Source: Vibrio sinaloensis (GTDB lineage Bacteria; Pseudomonadota; Gammaproteobacteria; Enterobacterales; Vibrionaceae). From it: DNA of 64,000 nt. The stretch spans positions 1 through 64,000 of the forward strand of contig NZ_JWLV01000020.1 of assembly GCF_000808535.1 (NCBI RefSeq). Direction: 5' to 3'. The notes below the pieces were generated by a model. That model was not told the origin of the DNA. It saw only the letters and a list, made by a program, of their open reading frames with translations, and ran no database searches. The translations under genes and the position numbers were made by a program. This document shows positions 40,353-49,835 of the stretch, piece after piece (the first letter of the stretch is position 1; each line of letters opens with the position of its first letter).

Positions 40353-41180
40353 ATGCCAATGACAGAAGACCTTTCCCATCATTTGCCTGCAGTGATTGAA
40401 GTCGCCCGTTCAGCCGGGCAGCTTATTCTCGATATCTATGAGAAAAAAGAGTATCAAGAGTACACAAAAAGTGATGAGACCCCCGTTACCAGTGCTGACA
40501 TCGCGGCACACAAACTGATTGTTGAGAAACTGTCAGAACTGACGCCTGATATTCCTGTGTTATCGGAAGAGGCGGCGGATATTAGTTTGGAGCAGCGCTC
40601 ACAATGGAGTCGCTATTGGTTGGTGGACCCGCTGGATGGCACTCAAGAGTTCATTGCACGCAGTGGGGACTTTGCGACCATTATTGCCTTGGTTGAAGAC
40701 AACAAACCTGTGATGGGTGTGGTGTACGGCCCCGTTTCTGGGGTCACGTATTATGCCTATCAAGGAAAAGGGGCTTGGAAAATCCCTGACATGAGTGAGA
40801 GTGTGAGCATCAATACGCATCAGCATGATGGACAGGCGCACCCTATTGCCATTGCGATTAGCCGTCGTCAGGACATTAATCGCATTACAAACCGTATGAG
40901 CAGTGCGTGGAATTACGACCTGGTTCCTTTGGGCTCGGCGGCGCTAAAAGCGTGTTTGGTTGCGGAAGGAGCGGTGGATTGCTACCTTCGTTTGGGCCCC
41001 ACTGGGGAGTGGGACACCGCGGCGACGCAGTGCATTGTGGAAGAAGCCGGAGGTCGAATCCTCAGTACACAACTTGCGCCACTCTCATACAACGAGCGTG
41101 AGTCACTGGAAAACCCAAACTTTATCGTCTTGGGTGATGAAACCTTACCTTGGGACGAGATTCTTAAGGTCAAAGATTAG
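40353..41180 (+). CDS. cysQ: 3'(2'),5'-bisphosphate nucleotidase CysQ
   Basis: A 275-residue lithium-sensitive, magnesium-dependent phosphatase that removes the 3' phosphate of PAP, a by-product of sulfate assimilation. Metal motifs are EEAAD near 72, DPLDGTQEF near 91-99, and WDTAATQCIVEEAGG near 218. The start ATG has AAGGA upstream. It is the second gene of the nudE-cysQ pair, followed by a terminator. The length is slightly above that of the E. coli enzyme. Confidence 0.95.
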   Translation: MPMTEDLSHHLPAVIEVARSAGQLILDIYEKKEYQEYTKSDETPVTSADIAAHKLIVEKLSELTPDIPVLSEEAADISLEQRSQWSRYWLVDPLDGTQEFIARSGDFATIIALVEDNKPVMGVVYGPVSGVTYYAYQGKGAWKIPDMSESVSINTHQHDGQAHPIAIAISRRQDINRITNRMSSAWNYDLVPLGSAALKACLVAEGAVDCYLRLGPTGEWDTAATQCIVEEAGGRILSTQLAPLSYNERESLENPNFIVLGDETLPWDEILKVKD

Positions 41181-41197
41181 CGGCTAGCGCGAAAGCA

Positions 41198-41231
41198 AAA
41201 GGAGACACTTGTTAAGAGTGGCTCCTTTTTT
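41198..41231. terminator. Bidirectional terminator between cysQ and recG
   Basis: GGAGACACT and AGTGGCTCC form a stem with one mismatch around a 6-base loop, with AAAA before and TTTTTT after. It can end cysQ on the + strand and recG on the - strand. Confidence 0.85.
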
Positions 41232-41260
41232 GTTTCTTCGTATCTGGTATCGCTTTCTTG

Positions 41261-43339
41261 CTACGCTTTGGAGTACACGTCCCTATCACCTAACCAGCGG
41301 TCAATAATCGCTGCAGCGTTGTCGGGGTAATGATCGTGTATATGGCGAGCGATACGTTGCACTTCAGGGATTAAGCGTTGATCGCGCACTAAGTCTGCAA
41401 TCTTAAAATCCGCCATGCCCGTTTGTTTGGTGCCTAATAACTCACCTGGGCCTCGAATCTCTAAATCACGCTGTGCAATCACAAAGCCATCGTTACTTTC
41501 ACGTAGCACGGCTAGGCGCTTTTGCGCGGTTTTCGATAGGGGTGAATGGTAGAGCAGCACACAATGGCTGGCAACGCTGCCTCGACCTACACGACCACGC
41601 AGCTGGTGCAACTGCGCCAAACCCAAGCGCTCGGGGTTTTCGATGATCATCAAGCTAGAGTTAGGCACATCAACGCCAACTTCAATGACCGTTGTGGCAA
41701 CCAGCAGGTGCAGTTTGTTGTCTTTGAAATCCTGCATCACAGCTTGTTTCTCTGCCGGCTTCATGCGGCCGTGGACCAAGCCAATCTTCACGTCTGGCAA
41801 TTTACGTTGTAGCTCCTCGGCGGTATCAGCAGCAGCTTGAGCCTCTAACACCTCAGATTCATCAATTAATGTGCACACCCAATACGCTTGCTTACCCTCG
41901 TTGAGGCAGGCATTTCTGACTCGCTCAACAATATCGTCTCGTTTTGTATCGGGAATGGCGACGGTTTGAATTGGCGTCCTGCCTGGTGGGAGCTCGTCAA
42001 TGACTGAGGTTTCTAGATCCGCATAAGCGGTCATCGCCAAGGTGCGCGGGATCGGTGTCGCTGTCATGATCAACTGGTGTGGGTAGGTCCCTTGTTTTTC
42101 GCCTTTTTCACGCAGTTCAAGACGTTGATGAACACCAAATCGGTGTTGTTCATCAATGATGACTAACGCGAGATGATCAAAAGCAACATGTTCTTGAAAG
42201 AGCGCGTGAGTGCCGACCACCATTTGCGCTTCGCCGCTGGCAATGCGAGCTAACTCGGCCTCTTTGGCTTTGCCTTTTAGTTTGCCCGCCAGCCAGCCAA
42301 CCTTGATGCCCATGGGTTCAAACCAGTTAGCAAAGTTGATTGCGTGCTGCTCTGCGAGAAGCTCAGTTGGCGCCATAAGAGCGACTTGATAGCCGTGCTC
42401 AAGAGCGCGCACTGCAGCTAAAGCAGCGACTAAGGTTTTACCTGAGCCAACGTCGCCTTGCACCAAGCGCATCATCGGGTGGGGCTTAGCCAAATCTTGT
42501 TCTATCTCGCCCACGACTCGTGCTTGAGCATTGGTTGGCGTGAACGGCAATTGGTTGAGCAGTTGCTGTTTGAGTTTATGTGACTCACCCAGAGGTAGCG
42601 CTGCGTCTTGTTGGCCCTTACTGCGAACCGACAGCATCGAGAGATTTTGTGCCAGTAGCTCTTCCATGATCAGGCGAATTTGCGCTGGATTCTTCCCTTC
42701 ATCAAATTGGTCTAAATCCATGTTGGGTGGTGGGCGATGAATGGTATGTAGCGCCTGCCCGAGTGTGATTTGGTGATCGTATAACCCTGCAGGAAGCAGC
42801 TCTTGCACGGCTGATTTATCCAGTAGTGCCAAAGCTTGCTCTGTCAGATTACGCAGAGTGATCTGGCGTAATCCTTCTGTGGTTGGGTAGACCGGCGTCA
42901 GTGTTTCCTCAACGTCGGTTTTCTGATTTGGGGCGTAAAACTTGTAGTCTGGATGGACAATCTCTAAACCAAAGCCACCGCGTTTGACTTCTCCATAAGC
43001 ATGAACAGTTTTGCCTTCTGCGAAATTGTTCTTCATTGCAGCGGTAAAGTTGAAAAAGCGCAGCGTAATCGTGCCGTTGCCATCGCTCAGTTTCACTGTC
43101 AGCATTTTTCGCTTACCGAACAGCGTATCGACGGCCATTACTTTGCCTTGGACCGCCGCCCATAGGCCCGCATGCAGTTTGGCGATTGGGTAGATTCGAG
43201 TCCGGTCTTCGTAGCGCAGTGGAAGATGGAAAAGCAAGTCTTGGACGGAGTGAAGCCCAACTTTTGCCAGTTTCTCAGCCACTTTTGCTCCCACACCGGT
43301 GAGAGAAGTTAATGGAATCGCAGATAGCAGTTGGGACAT
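41261..43339 (-). CDS. recG: ATP-dependent DNA helicase RecG
   Basis: A 692-residue branch-migrating helicase that reverses stalled forks and processes recombination intermediates. An N-terminal wedge/OB domain (~1-170) is followed by helicase motifs: Walker A GDVGSGKT near 300, DEQH (IIDEQHRFG), MTATPIPRTLAMT, and motif VI QLRGRVGRG near 590. The C-terminal tail carries the TRG motif region. The start ATG at 43339 fits the family N-terminus. It is the last gene of the leftward unit after trmH, 80 bases away. Confidence 0.98.
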   Translation of the reverse strand: MSQLLSAIPLTSLTGVGAKVAEKLAKVGLHSVQDLLFHLPLRYEDRTRIYPIAKLHAGLWAAVQGKVMAVDTLFGKRKMLTVKLSDGNGTITLRFFNFTAAMKNNFAEGKTVHAYGEVKRGGFGLEIVHPDYKFYAPNQKTDVEETLTPVYPTTEGLRQITLRNLTEQALALLDKSAVQELLPAGLYDHQITLGQALHTIHRPPPNMDLDQFDEGKNPAQIRLIMEELLAQNLSMLSVRSKGQQDAALPLGESHKLKQQLLNQLPFTPTNAQARVVGEIEQDLAKPHPMMRLVQGDVGSGKTLVAALAAVRALEHGYQVALMAPTELLAEQHAINFANWFEPMGIKVGWLAGKLKGKAKEAELARIASGEAQMVVGTHALFQEHVAFDHLALVIIDEQHRFGVHQRLELREKGEKQGTYPHQLIMTATPIPRTLAMTAYADLETSVIDELPPGRTPIQTVAIPDTKRDDIVERVRNACLNEGKQAYWVCTLIDESEVLEAQAAADTAEELQRKLPDVKIGLVHGRMKPAEKQAVMQDFKDNKLHLLVATTVIEVGVDVPNSSLMIIENPERLGLAQLHQLRGRVGRGSVASHCVLLYHSPLSKTAQKRLAVLRESNDGFVIAQRDLEIRGPGELLGTKQTGMADFKIADLVRDQRLIPEVQRIARHIHDHYPDNAAAIIDRWLGDRDVYSKA

Positions 43340-43419
43340 AGCAAGGCTCGGTCAGTCATTCAATCTAATCTAGATAGTTAACCACCGAGCTGTGTTTTTG
43401 TACAGGGATTTTTGGCTGG

Positions 43420-44103
43420 TTACTTCTTCTGCATTTCAGCCCACCAAGACTCATCGGCGACGATTTGGCCTTGGTCATCGAGCGGTGGGTAGGCCAGGCC
43501 TTTGCGTTTGGCGACTTTCGCCAGAACAGGATGACCGCGTTCAAATAGGGTTCGATGGATGACTTCTTCAGGAATGGCGCTGACTTCGTTGTCGTACATA
43601 CCTGCGGCTTCACGTTGGCGCTGCGCTTCATACAGGATGACCGCGCTTGCCACAGAGACGTTGAGTGATTGAACCATGCCAATCATAGGGATGATGATAT
43701 CTTGATCGGCCAGTTGTTTCGCTTGCTCGGATGCGCCCGTCTTTTCGCTGCCTAAAATGATCGCGGTCGGTTTGGTGTAATCAATCTCGCGAAAATCGAC
43801 TGCGGTTTCGGACAAGTTGGTCACAAGGACTTGCATGCCTTGTGCTTTCAGCTCATTGATGGCGTCTTCGATAGAGTCATGGGTTTCAACGTCGACCCAA
43901 TTGCGCGCGCCTGCTGAAGTATGGCTGAGTGTGCGCATTTCATTTGGCCAGACCGCATGGACTTTATGAACTCCCGTAGCATCGGCAGTGCGAATAACGG
44001 CAGAAACATTGTTTGGCTTATGCACTTCTTCCAAGCAGAGTGTGAGGTCTGCTTGGCGAGCTTTAAGGACTTCTTGGATTCGGTTGTAGCGTTCTAAATT
44101 CAT
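43420..44103 (-). CDS. trmH: tRNA (guanosine-18-2'-O)-methyltransferase TrmH
   Basis: A 227-residue SPOUT methyltransferase that methylates the ribose of G18 in the tRNA D-loop. Signatures are NVSAVIRTADATGVHKVHAVW near 33 (motif 1, Arg in IRTAD), ILGSEKTGAS (motif 2, near 115) and the knot MVQSLNVSVASAVILYEAQ (motif 3, near 143). The C-terminal extension is typical of the enterobacterial-type enzyme. It lies downstream of spoT with a terminator-like hairpin between, and upstream of recG. Confidence 0.96.
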   Translation of the reverse strand: MNLERYNRIQEVLKARQADLTLCLEEVHKPNNVSAVIRTADATGVHKVHAVWPNEMRTLSHTSAGARNWVDVETHDSIEDAINELKAQGMQVLVTNLSETAVDFREIDYTKPTAIILGSEKTGASEQAKQLADQDIIIPMIGMVQSLNVSVASAVILYEAQRQREAAGMYDNEVSAIPEEVIHRTLFERGHPVLAKVAKRKGLAYPPLDDQGQIVADESWWAEMQKK

Positions 44104-44120
44104 AACAATTACTTACTTAC

Positions 44121-44157
44121 AAAAATGTCCCTGAAACCAGTGGCTTCAAGGACATTT
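44121..44157 (-). terminator. Terminator-like hairpin between spoT and trmH
   Basis: On the minus strand AAATGTCC and GGACATTT form an 8-bp stem. A nested TGAA/TTCA and CCA/TGG helix lies inside, and TTTTTG follows. It begins 20 bases past the spoT stop and ends before the trmH start, so it would limit transcription from spoT into trmH-recG. Confidence 0.8.
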
Positions 44158-44177
44158 AGATTCAACGAGTGAGTTGA

Positions 44178-46298
44178 TTAATTCTTACGACGGCGAACCT
44201 TGAGTGTCTGCGGCATAGCTTTAATCTTGCGCATGATGCCAGCAAGGTGAACACGATCTTTGGTGGTCAGCAGTACCGTCACGGTATAGAGTCGGCCGTC
44301 TCGCTCTTCGGTCGACAAACCATGAATGTTGGACCCTGTCTTGGAGATAACATTGGTTAGCTCTGCCAGTGCACCTTGACGATTTTGCACATCGACTCTT
44401 AATTCAGTAATGAACTCTTGGTCGTATTCGGCAGACCATTCTACCGCCATGTACTTGTCAGGCTCTTTTTGGTAGCCGCGCACGTTAGGACAGGTTTCAC
44501 GGTGAACCACTAAGCCGCGACCTGGAGAGACATGGGCAATGATGTGGTCATCTGGAATTGGGTGACAACAGTTAGCGAAAGTGAGGAGTAAACCTTCTGC
44601 TCCACGGATCGGCAGTTTTTTCTTCGAGTTGTCATCGGGTCCTGCGACCTCGGTGAGTTCATCTGCATCACCGAGTAGGCGGCGTGCAATGACAATACTC
44701 ATCAATTCGCCTAAGCCAATATCGGCCAGCAAATCATCAATCGATGCGACTTTCAGATCGCTGAGGACGTGAGCGATGTTCTCTTCGCTAATGTCTGAAA
44801 GCGACAATTCACCCAGTGCGTGGTTGAGCAGACGACGACCCAGTGTGATGGACTCTTCGCGGCGCATGGTTTTCAGTACTTGACGAATTTTGGTACGAGC
44901 ACGCGATGTCACGACATAGTTGAGCCATGCTGCGTTCGGACGAGCGCCCGGCGCGCTAATGATCTCGATGGTCTGACCGTTTTTCAGTGCTTTGCTCAAA
45001 GGGTAAGGGTTGCGGTCAACGCGCGCGCCCACACAGGTGTTACCCACATCGGTATGCACGGCGTAAGCAAAATCAACGGCGGTTGCACCGACGGGCAGTT
45101 CTACAATTCGACCTTTTGGCGTGAAGACGTAAATCTCATCAGGGAAGAGATCGGATTTTACGTTTTCGATGAACTCAAAGGAGTTGCCTGCACTTTGTTG
45201 AAGCTCGAGTAGGCTCTGCATCCAACGCTGCGCTTTGACCTGAGCCGTTGTACCAGAGCGATCGCCGTTGCCTTTATATGACCAGTGCGCAGCGACACCT
45301 TTGTCCGCCATTTGGTCCATGTCTTCGGTACGGATTTGTACTTCAACAGGCACGCCATGAGGGCCAACCATTGAGGTGTGCAGAGATTGGTAGCCGTTAG
45401 CCTTAGGCACGGCGATGTAATCTTTCATGCGACCTGGACGCGGCTTGTACAAACTGTGTACTTGACCTAACACTCGGTAACAGGTGTCTGCGCTTTCTAC
45501 GACGACCCGGAACGCGTAAATATCCATAATGGTATGGAAGCGTTGCTCTTTGGTCTTCATCTTGTTGTAGATGGAGAACAAGTTCTTTTCGCGACCAAAC
45601 ACGCGAGCCTTGAGACCAACTTCTTCTAGTCGACCTTCAATCTCAGTGTGAATGCGCTGAATCATCTCTTTTCGGTTACCACGAGCCGCCTTAACCACCT
45701 CTTTGAGGACGCGATAGCGATTAGGGTAGAGGGCTTCAAAGCCAAGCTCTTCTAGCTCAGTTTTGATGTTGTGAATACCGAGGCGGTGAGCCAAAGGAGA
45801 GTAAATTTCGAGAGTTTCGCGGGCGATTCGACGCTTTTTGTCTGGACGAAGTGCACCTAACGTACGCATGTTGTGTGTACGGTCTGCAAGCTTAATGAGG
45901 ATAACGCGGATGTCTTGCACCATGGCAAGGACCATCTTACGAAAGTTCTCGGCTTGAGCCTCTTTGCGATCACGAAATTTAAGCTTATCCAGCTTAGATA
46001 CACCATCCACTAGTTCAGCAACGGTATTGCCAAATTGCGCTTCCAACTCTTCTTTGGTGACTTCGGTGTCTTCAATCACATCGTGGAGAAGTGCCGCTTG
46101 GAGAGTCTCAATATCAAGGCGCATTTCAGCCAAAATACGAGCAACAGCAACGGGGTGGATAATGTACGGTTCACCGCTAGAGCGGGTTTGCCCTTCATGG
46201 GCGTCTTTCGCTACCACATAAGATTGACGCAGAGCCTCAATTTGAGGCTCTGTTAGGTATTCTTGGGCAACGTCTTTGAGGCTATCGAATAGATACAA
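44178..46298 (-). CDS. spoT: Bifunctional (p)ppGpp hydrolase/synthetase SpoT
   Basis: A 706-residue enzyme that mainly degrades the alarmone (p)ppGpp. The HD hydrolase domain has LLHDVIEDT near 70 and KLADRTHNMRTLG. The synthetase domain carries the RxKD signature of bifunctional enzymes (GRMKDYIAVPKANGYQSLHT near 290). TGS (EIYVFTPKGRIVELP near 390) and a C-terminal ACT domain follow. The start codon is TTG at 46298, giving the same N-terminus (MYLFDSL) as in E. coli, where I recall TTG is also used. It follows rpoZ by 41 bases. Confidence 0.98.
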   Translation of the reverse strand: MYLFDSLKDVAQEYLTEPQIEALRQSYVVAKDAHEGQTRSSGEPYIIHPVAVARILAEMRLDIETLQAALLHDVIEDTEVTKEELEAQFGNTVAELVDGVSKLDKLKFRDRKEAQAENFRKMVLAMVQDIRVILIKLADRTHNMRTLGALRPDKKRRIARETLEIYSPLAHRLGIHNIKTELEELGFEALYPNRYRVLKEVVKAARGNRKEMIQRIHTEIEGRLEEVGLKARVFGREKNLFSIYNKMKTKEQRFHTIMDIYAFRVVVESADTCYRVLGQVHSLYKPRPGRMKDYIAVPKANGYQSLHTSMVGPHGVPVEVQIRTEDMDQMADKGVAAHWSYKGNGDRSGTTAQVKAQRWMQSLLELQQSAGNSFEFIENVKSDLFPDEIYVFTPKGRIVELPVGATAVDFAYAVHTDVGNTCVGARVDRNPYPLSKALKNGQTIEIISAPGARPNAAWLNYVVTSRARTKIRQVLKTMRREESITLGRRLLNHALGELSLSDISEENIAHVLSDLKVASIDDLLADIGLGELMSIVIARRLLGDADELTEVAGPDDNSKKKLPIRGAEGLLLTFANCCHPIPDDHIIAHVSPGRGLVVHRETCPNVRGYQKEPDKYMAVEWSAEYDQEFITELRVDVQNRQGALAELTNVISKTGSNIHGLSTEERDGRLYTVTVLLTTKDRVHLAGIMRKIKAMPQTLKVRRRKN

Positions 46299-46339
46299 AC
46301 TTTAGGCCCGAAAAGATAGTTGTAGTGAAGAGAGTCAGA

Positions 46340-46612
46340 TTAGCGGTTGTGAGCGATGCTGCTTACTGCTGCTAATTCTGCTGCTTCTTGCTCTTGCTGT
46401 TCCTGACGCTCACGAGCATCTAGGATCTCTTTAGTGATAAGGCTTTCTTCGATTTCGCGTAGAGCGATAACCGTTGGCTTATCGTTCTCTTCTGGCACTA
46501 GTGAATCTTTACCGCCAGTTTGCATTTGACGAGCGCGGCGAGCCGCAATGAGAACTAGGTCGAAACGGTTGCCAACTTTTTCAACAGCGTCTTGAACAGT
46601 TACGCGTGCCAT
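46340..46612 (-). CDS. rpoZ: RNA polymerase omega subunit
   Basis: A 90-residue subunit that helps beta-prime fold and, in E. coli, forms part of the ppGpp site 1. [19 protein letters not shown] is the typical start and [11 protein letters not shown] the conserved helix. The C-terminus ([10 protein letters not shown]) is acidic. The start ATG at 46612 follows GGAG. It lies between gmk and spoT, with its own promoter just upstream. Confidence 0.98.
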   Translation of the reverse strand: MARVTVQDAVEKVGNRFDLVLIAARRARQMQTGGKDSLVPEENDKPTVIALREIEESLITKEILDARERQEQQEQEAAELAAVSSIAHNR

Positions 46613-46653
46613 GAGGACTCCAAATAGTTAACTAAAATTTTGTATGACGAGAA

Positions 46654-46683
46654 ATTATACAGGCTGACGGTTCCTAGTGTCTA
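46654..46683 (-). promoter_or_regulatory. Probable sigma-70 promoter of rpoZ-spoT
   Basis: On the minus strand TAGACA (46678-46683) and TATAAT (46654-46659) are separated by 18 bases, a good sigma-70 match in the 152-base gap between gmk and rpoZ. An 8-bp inverted repeat, CAGGCTGA (46660-46667) with TCAGCCTG (46745-46752), has one arm directly beside the -10 box. Confidence 0.6.
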
Positions 46684-46764
46684 GACTTATGTATCTAGCC
46701 AAGCTAGGAAAGATCATCAAAAGATCCTCAGATCGTTTGTCGGTTCAGCCTGCAAAAATAGAAA

Positions 46765-47699
<935 letters not shown>

Positions 47700-47770
47700 A
47701 AATGCTGTATATGTCTAGTGAATTGGATTAGACGTTTCTACCACCGAGCCTATCTTGGTGACTACAGTTT
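47700..47770 (+). ncRNA. Purine riboswitch aptamer, guanine type
   Basis: The three-way junction of the purine aptamer is present. P1 pairs AAATGCTGTA (47700-47709) with TACAGTTTTT (ending 47772), with one mismatch and one wobble. P2 is GTCTAGT/ATTAGAC (47713-47719 with 47727-47733), loop GAATTGG. The core GTTTCTACC (47734-47742) is identical to known aptamers. P3 is CACCGA/TTGGTG with loop GCCTATC, and the loops offer GG-CC kissing pairs. The base at the specificity position (position 74 of the xpt aptamer) is C at 47762, which selects guanine or hypoxanthine over adenine. It lies about 80 bases before a purine permease gene. Confidence 0.88.
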
Positions 47771-47803
47771 TTGTCTTGATGGTGGCAAGTCTATCCGCTC
47801 ATT

Positions 47804-47811
47804 CAGCATTT
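47804..47811 (+). promoter_or_regulatory. Candidate switching strand of the riboswitch
   Basis: CAGCATTT is the exact complement of AAATGCTG (47700-47707), the 5' strand of P1. Pairing of these two would break P1 and the aptamer. The two states exclude each other, as expected of an expression platform. How the switch reaches the ribosome site (AAGG at 47841-47844) or stops transcription is not clear from sequence. Confidence 0.5.
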
Positions 47812-47850
47812 GATACCGATAACGTCTATTCAATCATTTAAGGTTTCCTT

Positions 47851-49221
47851 GTGAGTCTCGATACTGCCATCAAAGCCCAAAACAATCCGGGTATTCTTGA
47901 GTCCATCTTTAAGATTTCAGCGCGTAAAACCACGGTCAGCACCGAGCTGTATGCGGGTTTTATTACTTTCCTCGCCATGAGCTACATTCTGGCCGTGAAC
48001 CCTGCGATTCTAGGTGGGATTCCAGGCATGGATAAAGGCGCAGTTTTTACGGCGACAGCATTGGCTGCTGCCGCTGCGACACTCATAATGGGAATTTGGG
48101 GTAACTACCCAGTGATGCTTGCGCCAGGCATGAGCATGAATGGCTTTTTCAAAGGCATGTTGCTGAGCGGCTCTGTGGCTTTGGTATGGAATGAAGCCCT
48201 GTTTGGTATCTTTTTGTCAGGCGTGCTGTATTTGCTGCTTTCTCTGACCAATATTCGTAAGTCGTTGATTGAATCCATTCCTGAAGATCTGAAAAACGCG
48301 ATTACGGTGTCGTTGGGGCTCTTTATTGCTTTCTTGGGTTTAAAAAACGCTGGCATCATCGTTGACAACAAGTTTGTTCTGGTGGGGATGGGCGATATTG
48401 CTAACCCTCAAGTGATCATTGCTTATATCAGTATATTTATCGCCCTTGGCTGCATGATCCGCGATATTAAGTTAGCGACTTTTATCTCTTTCGTGTCTGC
48501 CATTGTGCTGACGGTGATCGCTGATATGGTGATGGGCACGAATAATGCGCCACTGCCTGAGCAAATCATTACCGCGCCACCAAGTATGTCTGGCAGCTTT
48601 GGTGCGATTTTCGACCTGTCTGGGTTAACTACAGAGAAGATGTTTGATTTACTGTTTATTGTGGTGATCTTCCTGATTGTCGACTTCTTTGATGGTATGA
48701 GTACCATCGTTGGTGTTGGCCGGGATGCGGGCATCATCGACAAAGATGGCAAGGTGCCCAATGCACGTTCGGCACTGGTCGCCGATGCCGGCGGTACTGT
48801 GATTGGTTCAGTCTTGGGTACGACATCCATTACCGCTTTTTCTGAGTCAGGCATCGCCTCTTCCCAAGGTGCCAAAACAGGTCTGGCTGCGGTAGTGGTT
48901 GCAGGCTTGTTCCTCGTATCGCTATTCCTATATCCGCTGTTCTCTATCTTCTCAGCTGCGATGGTTGCGCCAGCGATGGTTGTGGTCGGTATCTACATGA
49001 TTGGCCGTCTTGGTCAAATTCAATGGGAGAAGAAAGAGTCACGCATTGCGGCCTTCTTTACCATTATGTTTACCGTATTGAGCTTTTCACCAGCGAACGG
49101 CATGGCGATGGGCTTTATTAGCTACGCGTTCTCAATGGTAGTGGCGGGTAAAGGCAAAGAAGTACACCCTGTCATCTATGTTTTAGGTGCTGTGTTCTTA
49201 AGTTATCTGATTCTGCTTTAA
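47851..49221 (+). CDS. NCS2 family purine permease (AzgA type)
   Basis: A 456-residue inner-membrane transporter with about 12-14 hydrophobic segments, probably importing guanine/hypoxanthine or adenine by proton symport. Family marks are NPAILGGIPGMDKGAVFTAT near 50, LAPGMSMNGFF near 93, DFFDGMSTIVGVGRDAG near 280 and GTTSITAFSESGI near 325. The start is a GTG at 47851 with AAGG seven bases ahead. The guanine-type riboswitch upstream argues that the substrate is guanine and/or hypoxanthine and that expression falls when guanine is plentiful. Confidence 0.93.
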   Translation: MSLDTAIKAQNNPGILESIFKISARKTTVSTELYAGFITFLAMSYILAVNPAILGGIPGMDKGAVFTATALAAAAATLIMGIWGNYPVMLAPGMSMNGFFKGMLLSGSVALVWNEALFGIFLSGVLYLLLSLTNIRKSLIESIPEDLKNAITVSLGLFIAFLGLKNAGIIVDNKFVLVGMGDIANPQVIIAYISIFIALGCMIRDIKLATFISFVSAIVLTVIADMVMGTNNAPLPEQIITAPPSMSGSFGAIFDLSGLTTEKMFDLLFIVVIFLIVDFFDGMSTIVGVGRDAGIIDKDGKVPNARSALVADAGGTVIGSVLGTTSITAFSESGIASSQGAKTGLAAVVVAGLFLVSLFLYPLFSIFSAAMVAPAMVVVGIYMIGRLGQIQWEKKESRIAAFFTIMFTVLSFSPANGMAMGFISYAFSMVVAGKGKEVHPVIYVLGAVFLSYLILL

Positions 49222-49241
49222 TCGCAGTTCGACTTATTGCT

Positions 49242-49272
49242 AATGGCTCTACATCGGTAGGGCCATTTTTTA
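49242..49272 (+). terminator. Purine permease terminator
   Basis: AATGGCTCTAC and GTAGGGCCATT form an 11-bp stem with one T-G pair around ATCG, then TTTTT. It lies 20 bases past the stop. Confidence 0.9.
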
Positions 49273-49327
49273 TTTCTTACGCCGTGTTACACTGAGGCCA
49301 CTATCATATGGCAATGGAATCAAGGAT

Positions 49328-49753
49328 ATGCCATCTCATTTACCTCAGGGTTTTAGCCGCCCATTTCTTAAGATTTTTCATGCGTTAGAAGCGTTGCTCT
49401 TGGTCGCCATCACGTTAGCCACCCTGTTTGCGATGGTGGAAGAGTTCATCCATGTCTTTGAACAGAAGAGGGTGCTACTGACGGATATTCTATTGATGTT
49501 TATCTACTTAGAAGTACTCGCCATGGTGCAGCAGTTTGTGATGAACGGAAAAATCCCCGTGCGTTACCCCATCTATATTGCGATGATGGCCATTGCTCGT
49601 TACATCACTCTAGGTATGAAAGAGATGGATGCGATGTTGGTGGTTTGGCTGTCAGTAGCGGCATTTATTCTTGCCGCAGCCACGCTACTGATTCGTGTTG
49701 GTCACCATTACTGGCCATATGTTGATAGAAATACGCTGGAAAAAGATGAATAA
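49328..49753 (+). CDS. psiE: PsiE family membrane protein
   Basis: A 141-residue protein with four membrane segments (about 15-38, 55-73, 80-98, 103-125). It resembles the phosphate-starvation-inducible PsiE family, whose function is unknown. The conserved LMFIYLEVLAMVQQF lies near 58 and PVRYPIYIAMMAIARYI near 80. AAGGA stands very close to the ATG. No Pho box was recognised upstream, so phosphate control here is not supported from sequence. Confidence 0.88.
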   Translation: MPSHLPQGFSRPFLKIFHALEALLLVAITLATLFAMVEEFIHVFEQKRVLLTDILLMFIYLEVLAMVQQFVMNGKIPVRYPIYIAMMAIARYITLGMKEMDAMLVVWLSVAAFILAAATLLIRVGHHYWPYVDRNTLEKDE

Positions 49754-49777
49754 CCGGCGGAGTGATAAAGGTTAAAA

Positions 49778-49808
49778 AGAAAGGGGCGATAGATATCGCC
49801 CCTTTTTA
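49778..49808. terminator. Bidirectional terminator between psiE and yicC
   Basis: GGGGCGATA and TATCGCCCC form a perfect 9-bp stem with a 2-base loop, flanked by AAA and TTTTT. It can serve both convergent genes. Confidence 0.92.
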
Positions 49809-49835
49809 CGTCTCTTGAGATGTCACCGACAGTGA

